A stretch of DNA of 64,000 bases, taken from contig NZ_JAGSND010000009.1 in the NCBI RefSeq assembly GCF_018128545.1, positions 124,001-188,000 on the forward strand, written 5' to 3'. The translations under genes were made by a program, and so were the position numbers. Source of the stretch: Sinanaerobacter chloroacetimidivorans (GTDB lineage Bacteria > Bacillota > Clostridia > Peptostreptococcales > Anaerovoracaceae). Of this stretch, positions 1-9,198 are shown piece after piece. The first letter of the stretch is position 1. Every line of letters begins with the position of its first letter. Under the pieces are notes generated by a model. The model made no database searches and was not told the origin of the DNA. It saw only the letters and a program-made list of their open reading frames with translations.

Positions 1-770
1 ATTCTCCTGCCGAAAAGGCAGGAATCAAATCCGGTGACAAGATTACGGCAGTAGGCGGAGAGAGTTTTAGCGGCAGCAATATTGACGCAGCTGTAGCCGC
101 TATGAGAGGCAAACCCGGATCCAAGGTAGCCCTTACCATCGTACGTAATGGTAAGGTTCTGGAATTTGAAATAACCAGGGCGAATATCGTTATGCAGTCT
201 GTAAAATCAGAGGTGCTGGAAGGAAATATCGGCTATATCCGAATTAGCTCCTTCGAGGAAAAAACAGCGGAGGATTTTAAACAGCATCTTAGAAATTTGG
301 AACTGAAAGGCGTTTCCGGCCTTGTTCTGGACTTGAGAGACAATGGCGGCGGCTTGGTTGAGGTCAGTGTCGAAGTAGCAGATATGCTTCTGGACGAAGG
401 AATCGTAACCTATACAGAAGACCGCCAGGGTGAAAAGCGTTATTATAAATCAAAAGCCGGTGCGACGAAGCTTCCTTATGTTGTTCTTGTTAATGGCGGC
501 ACGGCCAGTGCATCGGAAATCATTACAGGCGCTATCAAAGATCATAAGGGTGGTAAAATTGTAGGAACCACCACCTATGGAAAAGGGATCATTCAAAGTG
601 TCGAAGAGCTGCCTAACGGTGATGCCATTAAGCTCACCATCATGCAGTATTTCTCTCCAGACGGAAACGTCATACATGGTATAGGAGTTGAACCGGATAT
701 CGTTGTGGAAGCATTACCTGATGATAAGACCGACAAACAGTTGGAGAAGGCATTAGAGCTTTTAAAATAG
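1..770 (+). CDS. ctpA: C-terminal processing peptidase (S41 family), 5' part missing
   Basis: Serine protease of the CtpA/Prc family, which trims or degrades exported proteins at the cell surface. The frame is open from base 3, so the gene starts upstream of the window. The visible part begins inside a PDZ domain (SPAEKAGIKSGDKI, then a GxxG turn), which recognises C-termini of substrates. The S41 catalytic domain follows: LDLRDNGGGL, the nucleophile serine in GTASASEI (about base 510) and the general-base lysine in TTYGKGII (about base 583). The signal/transmembrane segment and first part of PDZ lie outside the window. A strong hairpin closes the gene at 835-864. The family assignment is firm; the substrate is unknown. 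Confidence 0.93.
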   Translation, partial: SPAEKAGIKSGDKITAVGGESFSGSNIDAAVAAMRGKPGSKVALTIVRNGKVLEFEITRANIVMQSVKSEVLEGNIGYIRISSFEEKTAEDFKQHLRNLELKGVSGLVLDLRDNGGGLVEVSVEVADMLLDEGIVTYTEDRQGEKRYYKSKAGATKLPYVVLVNGGTASASEIITGAIKDHKGGKIVGTTTYGKGIIQSVEELPNGDAIKLTIMQYFSPDGNVIHGIGVEPDIVVEALPDDKTDKQLEKALELLK

Positions 771-834
771 GATGGATGTCTGATTTGATCTAAGATGGAA
801 ATGAAAATAGAACAAAAGTTTACAAGAGACCTTA

Positions 835-864
835 AAGGCCCGTAAGAGCAAACTTACGGGCCTT
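835..864. terminator. Bidirectional terminator between ctpA and the M20 gene
   Basis: Perfect 12-bp stem (AAGGCCCGTAAG / CTTACGGGCCTT) with a 6-nt loop, followed by a T-rich stretch. It sits between two convergent genes and can serve both. Confidence 0.85.
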
Positions 865-893
865 CCTTATGATTTTTTACCATTTATCACCAG

Positions 894-2027
894 TCATTTG
901 CGTTCCAGTTCTAATAGTTTTAAATAAACCTGAACTCCGGTTTCCAGAATCTCCTCATCAAAATCAAACTTGTTGTTATGCAGGGGGATACTCGTTCCTG
1001 TTCCTAAAAAAAGGAATAAACCCGGTACCTTCTGCTGATAAAAGGAAAAGTCTTCCGCCAGCATAAATGGCTTCTCGAATATTGTAAAATCAAACTCCTG
1101 CAAAGCTTTCCGAGACTCTTCAAAGAGGTTTGGATCATTGATTACCGGAGGATAGCCTTCGGTATGTTTTAGGGTGATAGAACAAAGATATTTCTGCTCG
1201 TAGTTTGCCGCAATCTCATCCATTCGTTTTAATACATAATGAAAGGTTTCCATATCAAAGCATCGCAGGGTACCTTGCAGCTCCGTCCTATCGGAAATGG
1301 CATTGCGCACTGTTCCGCTGGTCAGCTTACCGAATTTTAAAAGGCAGAAGGCTTGCTTTGCCAACTCGTTCTGTACCATTTCATAAAGATCGTTCAGCAA
1401 TCTGCAGCCGATCCACAGGGCATCGATACCTTCCTCGGCTTCGGCACAATGAGCGCTTTTCCCGCGGATCTCAATATCGATTTCACTGGATTTTGCCATG
1501 AATTCTCCGGGCCTTGAGGCGATTGCATGTTTTTTTATCATTGGCCACAAATGGATTCCGTAAATTTTTTTTACGGAATAATCAGATAGGATACCTGTGG
1601 CGCAAATATCGCCTGCTCCGCCCGTTGTCTCTTCAGCGGGCTGAAAAATCAAAAGAACATTGCAGGAAAGGCTTTCTATCCTTTCGTTCAATTCACCTGC
1701 CAGAGCCAGGAGCATAGCCATATGGCCGTCATGTCCGCATGCATGCATCTTTCCTTCGTGACAGGAGCAATAGGGGGCATTGGTTTGTTCCACAATGGGA
1801 AGTGCATCCATATCGCTTCGGAAAGCGACGGTTTCCATAAAACCGCCTTGATTCTGCTTTTGTTCACTTTGAAAAAAAGCACAAATGCCGGTACCGCAGA
1901 CTTCCGTGATTTTACATCGGTACTGTTGCAAAACCTTGACAATATAATTTTTTGTTTTTAAAACATCAAACCCCAGCTCCGGGATTTGATGGAGATCCCG
2001 GCGGTATTTTCTTACTGAATTTTCCAT
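894..2027 (-). CDS. M20 family metallo-amidohydrolase, possible N-acetyl-diaminopimelate deacetylase
   Basis: Zinc-dependent amidohydrolase of the hippurate hydrolase/N-acyl amino acid deacylase group, 377 aa, usual length. The metal-binding motifs are in order: HACGHDGHMA, SDMDALP, the glutamate pair in PAEETTGGA, GIHLWP, and a C-terminal PLHNNKF histidine. The dimerisation (lid) domain lies in the middle. The start at 2027 follows AAGGAGAAG at good spacing. It is transcribed away from the lysine operon. That operon encodes the acetylating enzyme DapH but no deacetylase, so N-acetyl-LL-diaminopimelate is a reasonable substrate; this is inference from context. Other N-acyl amino acids are possible. 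Confidence 0.85.
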   Translation of the reverse strand: MENSVRKYRRDLHQIPELGFDVLKTKNYIVKVLQQYRCKITEVCGTGICAFFQSEQKQNQGGFMETVAFRSDMDALPIVEQTNAPYCSCHEGKMHACGHDGHMAMLLALAGELNERIESLSCNVLLIFQPAEETTGGAGDICATGILSDYSVKKIYGIHLWPMIKKHAIASRPGEFMAKSSEIDIEIRGKSAHCAEAEEGIDALWIGCRLLNDLYEMVQNELAKQAFCLLKFGKLTSGTVRNAISDRTELQGTLRCFDMETFHYVLKRMDEIAANYEQKYLCSITLKHTEGYPPVINDPNLFEESRKALQEFDFTIFEKPFMLAEDFSFYQQKVPGLFLFLGTGTSIPLHNNKFDFDEEILETGVQVYLKLLELERK

Positions 2028-2068
2028 GGAGACTTCTCCTTATTCCTTTTGGCTATCATGCAGCCGTT

Positions 2069-2106
2069 AAAAATTTTTCGAATACTAGAAAAATTTTCTT
2101 ACATCT
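2069..2106. repeat. Palindromic repeat, copy 1
   Basis: Inverted repeat AAAATTTTTC / GAAAAATTTT with an 8-9 nt centre, followed by CTTACATCT. A near-identical copy lies upstream of ileS at 46631-46666. Here it is between the M20 gene (reading left) and the lysine operon leader (reading right). It could be an operator or a small dispersed repeat. Confidence 0.7.
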
Positions 2107-2223
2107 TGCCTTGTTATTATTTGAAACTATAAAACAGACTGAGGCAATCGTCAAGTCAATCCTGAAAAAATTGCCTGTAAATAATGGTTAAATAATGGAT
2201 TTCTAAAAAAATATAAAAAACAC

Positions 2224-2252
2224 TTGCATTATTGTTCAAAATGATTTAGACT
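2224..2252 (+). promoter_or_regulatory. Probable sigma-A promoter of the lysine operon leader
   Basis: TTGCAT, 17-bp spacer, TAGACT, placed about 15 bp upstream of the riboswitch aptamer. The -35 match is partial. Confidence 0.5.
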
Positions 2253-2265
2253 AAACCCATTAATG

Positions 2266-2425
2266 TTGATAGAGGCAGCGAAGCAAATGAAGATATGGAT
2301 GGCCGGCGGGCAATGATCCATATTGGAGGTATCCTTCGCCGAACCCTTCTTTTAGGCATAAAAGTCGGGTGGGCTCATGGTGAATAACCATGTGACTGTC
2401 TACGTAAGTAGGCGTGCTATCCTTT
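2266..2425 (+). promoter_or_regulatory. Lysine riboswitch (L box) aptamer
   Basis: The conserved blocks of the lysine riboswitch are present in order: GATAGAGGC at the 5' side, an AAGCAAATGAAG segment, CGCCGAAC, GTCGGGTGGGCTC, GTGACTGTC and the closing GTGCTATCC that pairs back to the 5' GATAG. It lies directly upstream of lysA and is followed by an intrinsic terminator at 2502-2533. Lysine binding should favour termination, so it acts as an off switch for the whole lysA-dapH operon. The identification rests on motif order and genomic position. Confidence 0.9.
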
Positions 2426-2501
2426 GATGACCGGCATGTAACGGAACGGTTATGTGTGATAGAGGATTGTTGTCAAGTCATTGATAACAAAAGGCTATTA
2501 G

Positions 2502-2533
2502 AGTCAGTAAGGGATGCTTACTGGCTTTTTTTT
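2502..2533 (+). terminator. Riboswitch expression-platform terminator
   Basis: Stem AGTCAGTAAG / CTTACTGGCT with a 5-nt loop and a run of T residues, between the lysine aptamer and lysA. It is the likely attenuator. Confidence 0.88.
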
Positions 2534-2673
2534 ATTAAATAAAACACTGTTTTGTCTAATGAAAAGCCGCTTTGTTGCGGTTTTTATTGCAGAGCAACAG
2601 GTAAAAACAGGAAAATTATTAATTAATATACAGCCGTATGAATGGTAGCTTATGCAGATTGGAGAAGAGCAAG

Positions 2674-3981
2674 ATGTTACATAGGGAGAGAAATGTTGAA
2701 AACGGAATATTGCAAATTGGCGGCGCAGCAGCAGATCAACTGGCAAAAGCCTGCGGAACACCGCTGTACGTATACGATGAAGGGATGATTGAGGCTCGCC
2801 TCAAAGCATATAAACAGCACTTTCGGTCTGACCTCTTTGATACGGAAGTCTTATATGCTTCCAAGGCCTTCGCCTGTAAGGCTTTGTATCAGCTTTTGAA
2901 CCGGTATGACTTTGGTTTGGATGTGGTAAGCGGAGGCGAATTATTTCTGGCGAAGGAATCCGGTGTGCCGATGGATAAAATTTATTTCCATGGCAATAAC
3001 AAAACTGATGCGGAAATCGAAATGGCCCTGTCTTATGGGTGCGGAACCATCGTAGTGGATCATAAAATGGAATGTGAACGACTGATCGAGGCAGCTGAAA
3101 AACAGGAACATCAGATCAACGTCATGATCAGAATCAATCCCGGTGTTACCGCACATACTCACAAGTATATCATTACCGGAGATTTGGATTCAAAATTTGG
3201 AGTTATGATGCAGAATGAAGAAATGATTCTGTCCATGATCAGCAGCATTAATCAATGCAGTCAGTTGAATTTCCAAGGTTTTCACAGCCATATCGGCTCC
3301 CAGATCTTTGATTTGAGAGCGTACGAAACGGTTATAGAGCGTTTGGTGAAATTTATCAAGAAATGTGAGACCGAGCATAAAATAGAAATAAATTGTCTGA
3401 ATCTCGGCGGAGGCTTCGGCTCGTACTATACACAGGAGGATCAGCCGAAAGCCATTGAGGAAACCTGTGAAACCCTCATAAAAAAATGTGAGAAAGAAAT
3501 AAGAGAGAAAGAAGTCAAATTGAAACAGATCCTGATAGAGCCAGGCCGATCAATTGTTGCAGAACCGGGCTACACACTGTACACCATCGGATTTATGAAA
3601 GATACGCCCAATAAATCCTTTCTCTTCGTGGACGGCGGTATGACGGACAATATGAGAGTCGCTCTGTATGATGCAAAGTATGATTGCGATCTTGCCTGCA
3701 GGATGGATGAAGAGAAAGAGAATAAATATACTATAGCAGGAAAATGCTGTGAGTCGGGGGATATCCTGATAGAGAGGGCTATGCTGCCGAAAGCGGAAAG
3801 CGGAGACCTGTTGGCAGTGTACGCCACAGGGGCCTATGGTTACTCCATGTCAAATAATTACAACCGCATGAGAAAGCTGCCGGTGGTATTTGTAAAAAAC
3901 GGGAAAGCCCGAATGGTTATCAAAGGTGAAAGTTATAGCGACCAGATCAGACTGGAAACGGATGAGGAGGTATTGATATGA
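2674..3981 (+). CDS. lysA: Diaminopimelate decarboxylase
   Basis: Converts meso-diaminopimelate to lysine and CO2, the last step of lysine synthesis, cytoplasmic, PLP-dependent (fold III). Visible motifs: YASKAFACKAL with the PLP lysine, HSHIGSQI, the glycine-rich LGGGFGSYY, EPGRSIVAEPG, KCCESGDIL with the active-site cysteine, and the C-terminal TGAYGYSMSNNYN. The start at 2674 is chosen because GGAGAAG sits 9 nt upstream; an in-frame ATG at 2638 has no ribosome binding site. The protein is 435 aa. It is the first gene after the lysine riboswitch and overlaps lysC by 4 bp, so translation is probably coupled. Confidence 0.96.
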   Translation: MLHRERNVENGILQIGGAAADQLAKACGTPLYVYDEGMIEARLKAYKQHFRSDLFDTEVLYASKAFACKALYQLLNRYDFGLDVVSGGELFLAKESGVPMDKIYFHGNNKTDAEIEMALSYGCGTIVVDHKMECERLIEAAEKQEHQINVMIRINPGVTAHTHKYIITGDLDSKFGVMMQNEEMILSMISSINQCSQLNFQGFHSHIGSQIFDLRAYETVIERLVKFIKKCETEHKIEINCLNLGGGFGSYYTQEDQPKAIEETCETLIKKCEKEIREKEVKLKQILIEPGRSIVAEPGYTLYTIGFMKDTPNKSFLFVDGGMTDNMRVALYDAKYDCDLACRMDEEKENKYTIAGKCCESGDILIERAMLPKAESGDLLAVYATGAYGYSMSNNYNRMRKLPVVFVKNGKARMVIKGESYSDQIRLETDEEVLI

Positions 3982-5183
3982 ACGTAGTGCAAAAGTATGG
4001 AGGAACCAGTATCGACAGCGTAGAAAAAATCAGGGCAATTGCGGAACACATCGCATCCATTCGAAAGGAGGGAGACGGAATCGTCATTGTGGCCAGCGCC
4101 ATGGGTAAAACCACCGACGAGTTGATTGCTCTTGCAAAGCAGATGGGTGAGGAAGTACCAAAACGTGAACTGGATGCTCTTCTTGCCACCGGAGAGCAGA
4201 AGACGGTAGCCCTGTTGGCGATTGCACTTCAGAACCTGGGAATTCCGGCAGTATCCATGACAGGATTCCAATCAGGATTCATTACGACAGATCAGCATTC
4301 CAAAGCCCGAATCAAAGAAATCAATACGGAGAGAACAGAACAGTTCCTGAAAGAAGGAAAAGTAGTGGTCATGGCAGGTTTCCAGGGAATCAGCGAACAC
4401 GGTGACATTACTACTCTGGGCAGGGGCGGATCCGATACCACAGCGGTGGCTATAGCAGCGCAGCTGGGTTGGGACTGTGAGATTTATACGGATGTAGATG
4501 CTATTTTTACCGCAGATCCGAAAATTTATCCGAAAGCGAAGAAATTAGACCGGATTACCTATGAAGAAATGATGGAGCTCTCCGCATCCGGCGCAGGAGT
4601 GCTGGAAACCAGAAGTGTGGAGCTTGCAAAAAAATATAATGTAAGACTTTTTATTGGAAAATCATTGGAAACGGATAAAAGAAAGGGGACATACGTAATG
4701 AACGAAAGTATTTTTATTGAAGATATGCCAATCACCGGTATCAGTATTTCAGATGACTGCTCCATTTACTCCATGAGAGGAATGGAAAACGACGGCGTTG
4801 CTGTTGCGGGGCTTTTCCAGCTGCTGGCAGATTTAAACATCAATGTGGATATGATATCCAAGCAGACCTACGGAGATAACAAATGTACCGTATCCTTCAG
4901 CTGCACCGATGCCCAGTCAAGGGATCTCGACAAAGCCATTGAGGCAAATGAAGTTTTAAAGCAGATCAATATAGAAAAGCAAGCCAATCTTTCCATCTTG
5001 TCCCTGGTGGGCGTGGGAATGGCAACCTGCTCGGGCGTAGCCAGCAAGGTCTTCTCCATTCTCGCTCAGGAAGGAATCATGTACTACCAGATCACAACGT
5101 CGGAAATTTCCATATCCGTCACTGTAAGCAAGGATGAGAAGATTAAAGCGGTCATCGCACTCTGCGAAGCCTTTGGTCTGTAG
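3978..5183 (+). CDS. lysC: Aspartate kinase
   Basis: Phosphorylates aspartate, first step of the aspartate family pathway. The 401-aa protein has the kinase domain (KYGGTS at the N-terminus, GRGGSDTTA around residue 155, TDVDAIFTADP) and two C-terminal ACT modules (about residues 260-400) typical of allosteric control by amino acids. Start and lysA stop overlap as ATGA. The position in a lysine-riboswitch operon suggests that this is the lysine-responsive isozyme. No separate homoserine branch genes are seen nearby. Confidence 0.96.
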   Translation: MNVVQKYGGTSIDSVEKIRAIAEHIASIRKEGDGIVIVASAMGKTTDELIALAKQMGEEVPKRELDALLATGEQKTVALLAIALQNLGIPAVSMTGFQSGFITTDQHSKARIKEINTERTEQFLKEGKVVVMAGFQGISEHGDITTLGRGGSDTTAVAIAAQLGWDCEIYTDVDAIFTADPKIYPKAKKLDRITYEEMMELSASGAGVLETRSVELAKKYNVRLFIGKSLETDKRKGTYVMNESIFIEDMPITGISISDDCSIYSMRGMENDGVAVAGLFQLLADLNINVDMISKQTYGDNKCTVSFSCTDAQSRDLDKAIEANEVLKQINIEKQANLSILSLVGVGMATCSGVASKVFSILAQEGIMYYQITTSEISISVTVSKDEKIKAVIALCEAFGL

Positions 5184-5185
5184 TC

Positions 5186-6016
5186 ATGATCAGCTTTTCT
5201 AAATATCATGGCTGCGGCAATGATTTTATCATTCTCAAGGAGCAAAATGCCTCGGGATATTCATATCCGGAACTGGCCAGAGCCATCTGCCACAGAACAC
5301 TGGGAATAGGTGCTGACGGATTGATCATCGTAAAAGAGGCGCCCCTGGAGATGATTTTCTATAACAGCGACGGAAGCAGAGCTCCCATGTGCGGAAACGG
5401 GATCCGATGCTTCGCCAAATACTGTTATGATGAAGGCATCACGAAAGATGCCGATTATGAGGTGGTAACCCTGGCAGGAATCATGGGCGTTCATGTTGCC
5501 GGCTTGGATCCGTTTCTAGTGGAGATCAATATGGGAAAACCCGACTTTGATCCGGTAAAATCCGCAATTCGCACGGATCTGGACCGGTTCCTGAAACAAG
5601 ATCTGGATGTGAACGGACAGCGGGTTCAGGTAAGCAGTTGTTTTATGGGAACCGTTCATACGGTGCTTTGGCTTGAGGATTACGCAGATACTGCGGATTT
5701 GGAATCGTTGGGAAGGGAAATCTCTCATCACCCGGTTTATGCAGAGCAAACCAATGTCAATATGGTTCAGGTCATCGATAAGAATACCTTAAAATTGACT
5801 ACATATGAACGTGGAGCCGGAATGACCTATGCCTGCGGAACCGGTGCCTGTGCCAGTGTTGTAATAGGCGCCCTGGAGGGCAGATGTGAAAAAGAAGCAA
5901 ATGTTCTGCTGCCTTACGGAACACTGCATATTAAGCAGATAGAGAATGATGAAGTCTTTATGACCGGGCCTGCTGTGAAAATCGGGCAGGGATCTTATAT
6001 AGGGGAAAATACCTGA
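5186..6016 (+). CDS. dapF: Diaminopimelate epimerase
   Basis: Interconverts LL- and meso-diaminopimelate without a cofactor, using two cysteines. Both are visible: MCGNGIRCFAKY (first cysteine) and ACGTGACASV (second cysteine). The N-terminal KYHGCGNDFI signature is intact, and 276 aa is the usual length. The start codon lies 2 nt after the lysC stop and has no obvious Shine-Dalgarno sequence, which suggests translational coupling to lysC. Confidence 0.96.
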   Translation: MISFSKYHGCGNDFIILKEQNASGYSYPELARAICHRTLGIGADGLIIVKEAPLEMIFYNSDGSRAPMCGNGIRCFAKYCYDEGITKDADYEVVTLAGIMGVHVAGLDPFLVEINMGKPDFDPVKSAIRTDLDRFLKQDLDVNGQRVQVSSCFMGTVHTVLWLEDYADTADLESLGREISHHPVYAEQTNVNMVQVIDKNTLKLTTYERGAGMTYACGTGACASVVIGALEGRCEKEANVLLPYGTLHIKQIENDEVFMTGPAVKIGQGSYIGENT

Positions 6017-6044
6017 GGAAAAAAAGGAAAGGAAGGGAAGACCA

Positions 6045-6914
6045 ATGATTAAAGGATCTATGGTTGCATTAATTACACCGTTTCATGAAGATGGAAGTGT
6101 AAATTATGATAAATTAGACGAATTGATAAGATGGCATATAGAAGAAGAGACAGACGGAATCGTTATATTGGGAACCACGGCTGAAACTCCGGCCCTGACT
6201 GTCACCGAAAGGGATAAAATTGTGGAAGTCTCCATTGCAGCAGCAAATAAAAGAATTCCCATTATCGTAGGCAGCGGTTCCAACAATACGCTGGTGGCAA
6301 AAGAGCAAAGCATGAAATATGAAAGTATGGGAGCGGATGGCCTGCTGGTCATCACTCCATACTACAATAAAACCAATAAAGCAGGAATGATCCATCACTT
6401 TACAGAGATTGCCGATGCGGTATCAATTCCTATCATCCTGTACAACGTTCCGGGAAGAACCGGCTGCAGCCTTTCCTGCGAAGCGGTAAAGGAACTGAGC
6501 AAGCATCAGAATATCGTAGGCATCAAAGAAGCCAGCGGCGATATTTCCTTTGTCAGCAAGATTTCAAGGCTTGCAAGTGACAACTTTGCCATTTATTCCG
6601 GCAATGACGATATGATCATCCCGCTAATGTCACTGGGCGGTTTAGGAGTCATTTCCGTAGCGGCAAACATCATCCCCAGAGAGATGCACCGTATGACGAT
6701 GGCATATCTCAATGGTGATGTAGGACAAGCCAGAGACATGCAGCTTAAATATTTGGATTTTATCAATGCATTGTTTATTGAGACCAATCCTATTCCCATC
6801 AAGGAAGCCATGAACATCGCCAATATGAACGTAGGCAAATACAGACTGCCTTTATACGAAATGGAAAATCATACAAGAGAACAGTTACTGAAGACAATGA
6901 AGGAAATAATGTAG
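6045..6914 (+). CDS. dapA: 4-hydroxy-tetrahydrodipicolinate synthase
   Basis: Condenses pyruvate with aspartate semialdehyde. TIM-barrel protein of 289 aa with GTTAETPAL (substrate threonines), the catalytic tyrosine in ILYNVPGRTG and the Schiff-base lysine in VGIKEASGD. A good AAGGAAGGGAAG ribosome binding site precedes the ATG. It is the fourth gene of the operon, 28 nt after dapF. Confidence 0.96.
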   Translation: MIKGSMVALITPFHEDGSVNYDKLDELIRWHIEEETDGIVILGTTAETPALTVTERDKIVEVSIAAANKRIPIIVGSGSNNTLVAKEQSMKYESMGADGLLVITPYYNKTNKAGMIHHFTEIADAVSIPIILYNVPGRTGCSLSCEAVKELSKHQNIVGIKEASGDISFVSKISRLASDNFAIYSGNDDMIIPLMSLGGLGVISVAANIIPREMHRMTMAYLNGDVGQARDMQLKYLDFINALFIETNPIPIKEAMNIANMNVGKYRLPLYEMENHTREQLLKTMKEIM

Positions 6915-6921
6915 GTGAAAA

Positions 6922-7641
6922 ATGAAAATAGCAATCGTAGGATACGGCAAAATGGGTAAACTGATAAAGAAGACCATTGAAGAGTCAAAGGATATGGAAT
7001 GTGTGGGTGTTGCCAGCCCGGAAGAATCAAAGGATCTGACGGATCTCCCGTCAGACTTTGATGCCATCATAGATTTCAGTCATCCGGATAATTTAAGCGG
7101 GATCCTTTCCTATGTTGAAAAGAATCCCAAAGCGGTAGTGATAGCCACAACCGGCTTTACGGAGGAGCAAATACGGTCCATTGAAGCCCTGTCGCAGAAA
7201 GTTCCGGTAGTGTATACCGCCAATTTCTCTTTGGGTGTTACCGTCTTCCAACAGGTCTTAAAGCAGATTACTCCGATTTTAAGAGATACCTTTGACATTG
7301 AAATTATAGAAAAACACCACCGTTTAAAACTTGATGCCCCAAGCGGAACAGCGAAAATGCTTCTCTCTGCTATTGACGAAAACAACGAAAGGGAGAAGGT
7401 ATACGGCAGAGAAGGAAACAGCAAACGAAAAGAGGAAATCGGCATTCATTCCATAAGAGGCGGCACCATAGTAGGGGAACATACGGTACTGTTTACAGGA
7501 GACGATGAGGTTTTTGAAATTACTCATCAGGCACATTCCAAACAGATTTTTGCCAATGGTGCTGTTGTGGCCGCAAAGTTCGCTGTAAAACAAGAACCGG
7601 GACTCTATGACATGAACGATGTCCTGTTTGGAAAGAGGTAA
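6922..7641 (+). CDS. dapB: 4-hydroxy-tetrahydrodipicolinate reductase
   Basis: NAD(P)H-dependent reduction to tetrahydrodipicolinate. The 239-aa protein carries the nucleotide-binding GYGKMGK at the N-terminus, DFSHPDN, ATTGFT, and the active-site signature [15 protein letters not shown]. It starts 7 nt after dapA with a weak AGGTGA site. There is no aspartate semialdehyde dehydrogenase gene in the operon, so asd must be elsewhere. Confidence 0.95.
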   Translation: MKIAIVGYGKMGKLIKKTIEESKDMECVGVASPEESKDLTDLPSDFDAIIDFSHPDNLSGILSYVEKNPKAVVIATTGFTEEQIRSIEALSQKVPVVYTANFSLGVTVFQQVLKQITPILRDTFDIEIIEKHHRLKLDAPSGTAKMLLSAIDENNEREKVYGREGNSKRKEEIGIHSIRGGTIVGEHTVLFTGDDEVFEITHQAHSKQIFANGAVVAAKFAVKQEPGLYDMNDVLFGKR

Positions 7642-7646
7642 TAGAA

Positions 7647-8339
7647 ATGAATGCACATGAGATCATACAATACATTAAAGATTCGGAAAAGAAAACGCCG
7701 GTAAAGCTTTATTTGAAAGAAAAAAATCCAATTCCATTCCCCAATTGTCAGATTTTCGGGTCTACCGATAAGATCATATTCGGTGAATGGTCTAAAATTA
7801 AGGAAATTTTGGACAAATACCAGGATGATATTTTAGATATCGTGATTGAAAATGATTGCAGAAACTCAGCGATTCCGCTGCTCGATTTGAAGGAAGTCAA
7901 TGCAAGAATAGAGCCTGGAGCCATCATCAGAGAAAAGGTTCAGATCGGAGAACGTGCTGTTATTATGATGGGTGCTGTGATCAATATCGGTGCTGTCATA
8001 GGAGAAGGTACCATGATTGATATGAACGTGGTACTTGGCGGCCGCGCCATGGTAGGGAAGAACTGCCACATCGGAGCGGGAAGTGTTCTTGCCGGTGTCG
8101 TAGAACCTCCCAGTGCAAAACCTGTCATTGTGGAAGATGATGTTCTCATCGGGGCCAATGCTGTAATACTGGAGGGCGTCCATGTACACCGTGGGGCAGT
8201 GGTTGCCGCCGGTGCCGTGGTGATTGAAGATGTTCCCGAAAATGCGGTGGTAGCCGGGATTCCTGCTAAAGTGATAAAGATGAAGGACGATAAATCCATT
8301 GAGAAGACGGGTATCGTAGAAGCTTTAAGACAGCTTTAA
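7647..8339 (+). CDS. dapH: Tetrahydrodipicolinate N-acetyltransferase
   Basis: Acetyl-CoA dependent acyltransferase that opens the acetylase branch of DAP synthesis. The 230-aa protein has an N-terminal domain of about 85 residues and then a left-handed beta-helix of hexapeptide repeats ([23 protein letters not shown] is split over several turns) ending with the usual AGIPAKVIK. Length and N-terminal domain fit DapH and not the longer succinyltransferase DapD. It is the last gene of the operon, followed by a terminator. The N-acetyl aminotransferase of this branch is not in the operon. Confidence 0.95.
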   Translation: MNAHEIIQYIKDSEKKTPVKLYLKEKNPIPFPNCQIFGSTDKIIFGEWSKIKEILDKYQDDILDIVIENDCRNSAIPLLDLKEVNARIEPGAIIREKVQIGERAVIMMGAVINIGAVIGEGTMIDMNVVLGGRAMVGKNCHIGAGSVLAGVVEPPSAKPVIVEDDVLIGANAVILEGVHVHRGAVVAAGAVVIEDVPENAVVAGIPAKVIKMKDDKSIEKTGIVEALRQL

Positions 8340-8400
8340 ATCCTGAATATTTATAATGAAAGAATGAAAATCAATAAAATATAATCAATGAAAAGGAACA

Positions 8401-8444
8401 GGGCAGTTTCAATTTGAAACAAAAGGAGACTGTCCTCTTTTTAT
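8401..8444 (+). terminator. Terminator of the lysine operon
   Basis: Ten base-pair stem GGGCAGTTTC / GAGACTGTCC (two wobble pairs) followed by TCTTTTTAT, 61 nt after dapH. Confidence 0.8.
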
Positions 8445-8459
8445 ATCATCATATAAAAT

Positions 8460-8487
8460 TTGATAAATGATGAAGAAATGATATAAT
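8460..8487 (+). promoter_or_regulatory. Probable promoter of the lipoprotein gene
   Basis: TTGATA, 16-bp spacer, TATAAT, followed about 30 bp later by a GGAGG site and the start codon at 8519. Confidence 0.65.
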
Positions 8488-8518
8488 TTTATTATAAAAT
8501 CAATCTGGAGGATGTAAC

Positions 8519-9049
8519 ATGTCTTTAAAAGTACGAATATCTGCTCTGCTGATTCTTTTGGCGCTGCCTACAGTCATGTTTGTCGGATGCAAAACACCTG
8601 ATTCCGAACTGCAATCGAAGTCTGCGCCGGAAATACAAACGGAGGCTGTACTCAGCAGCATTACGGAAGAAGAATACCAGAAGATTGGAACTGGAAGTAA
8701 ACCGGAGGAAGGCGTATCCATTAACGATTTAAAGAAATTATCTGTTTCTGTAAAAATAATCCATTCGAAAAACGCGGTAAAACGGGAAATCCGAATTCCG
8801 GATCTTACATTGATAGACAGATATGACAGGGTTCGGTCAACCAGTGCCGGTTCCTTTGAACAAAATAATATTGGAACTGATGACACAGCAGAAAGTGCGG
8901 CCTGGATTATTTTTGACAGCAGAGGCATGAGCGAACAGGATATAAGAGAAATATTTAAACAATCTGAGATTTATGCGGGATACCGGATCGAGAACCGTGA
9001 CATGATCGAAAACAAGATTTCCATAGGTGAAAGCTTCGTTTCAATATGA
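8519..9049 (+). CDS. Predicted lipoprotein of unknown function
   Basis: The 176-aa product has a lysine/arginine N-terminus, a hydrophobic stretch and a lipobox (MFVG-C at residue 23), so it should be anchored on the outer face of the membrane. The mature part is hydrophilic and rich in Glu, Lys and Ser, with no motif I recognise. Start follows CTGGAGGATG. It has its own promoter and a terminator at 9088-9114, so it appears to be a single-gene unit. No function is proposed. Confidence 0.8.
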   Translation: MSLKVRISALLILLALPTVMFVGCKTPDSELQSKSAPEIQTEAVLSSITEEEYQKIGTGSKPEEGVSINDLKKLSVSVKIIHSKNAVKREIRIPDLTLIDRYDRVRSTSAGSFEQNNIGTDDTAESAAWIIFDSRGMSEQDIREIFKQSEIYAGYRIENRDMIENKISIGESFVSI

Positions 9050-9087
9050 AGAGAACTTTCCGATATAAAAGAGGATATTGCAATATC

Positions 9088-9114
9088 AAAGAGGAGGCAA
9101 TCCTCTTTTTTTTT
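9088..9114 (+). terminator. Terminator after the lipoprotein gene
   Basis: AAAGAGGA / TCCTCTTT, 8-bp stem, 5-nt loop, then a run of T. It lies upstream of the deacetylase start, which argues against an earlier start for that gene. Confidence 0.85.
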
Positions 9115-9198
9115 ATCCCATTGGAAGCAACGTTTCCTTCCTGCCATTATCGTCATATTATAACATATCAAATAAAAGAGATTTACGGAGGTATAAAA

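Noticed and set aside
9046..9198. Longer N-terminus for the polysaccharide deacetylase
   Set aside because: The extension overlaps the lipoprotein stop and runs through a terminator hairpin at 9088-9114. The TTG at 9199 has an ideal ribosome binding site.
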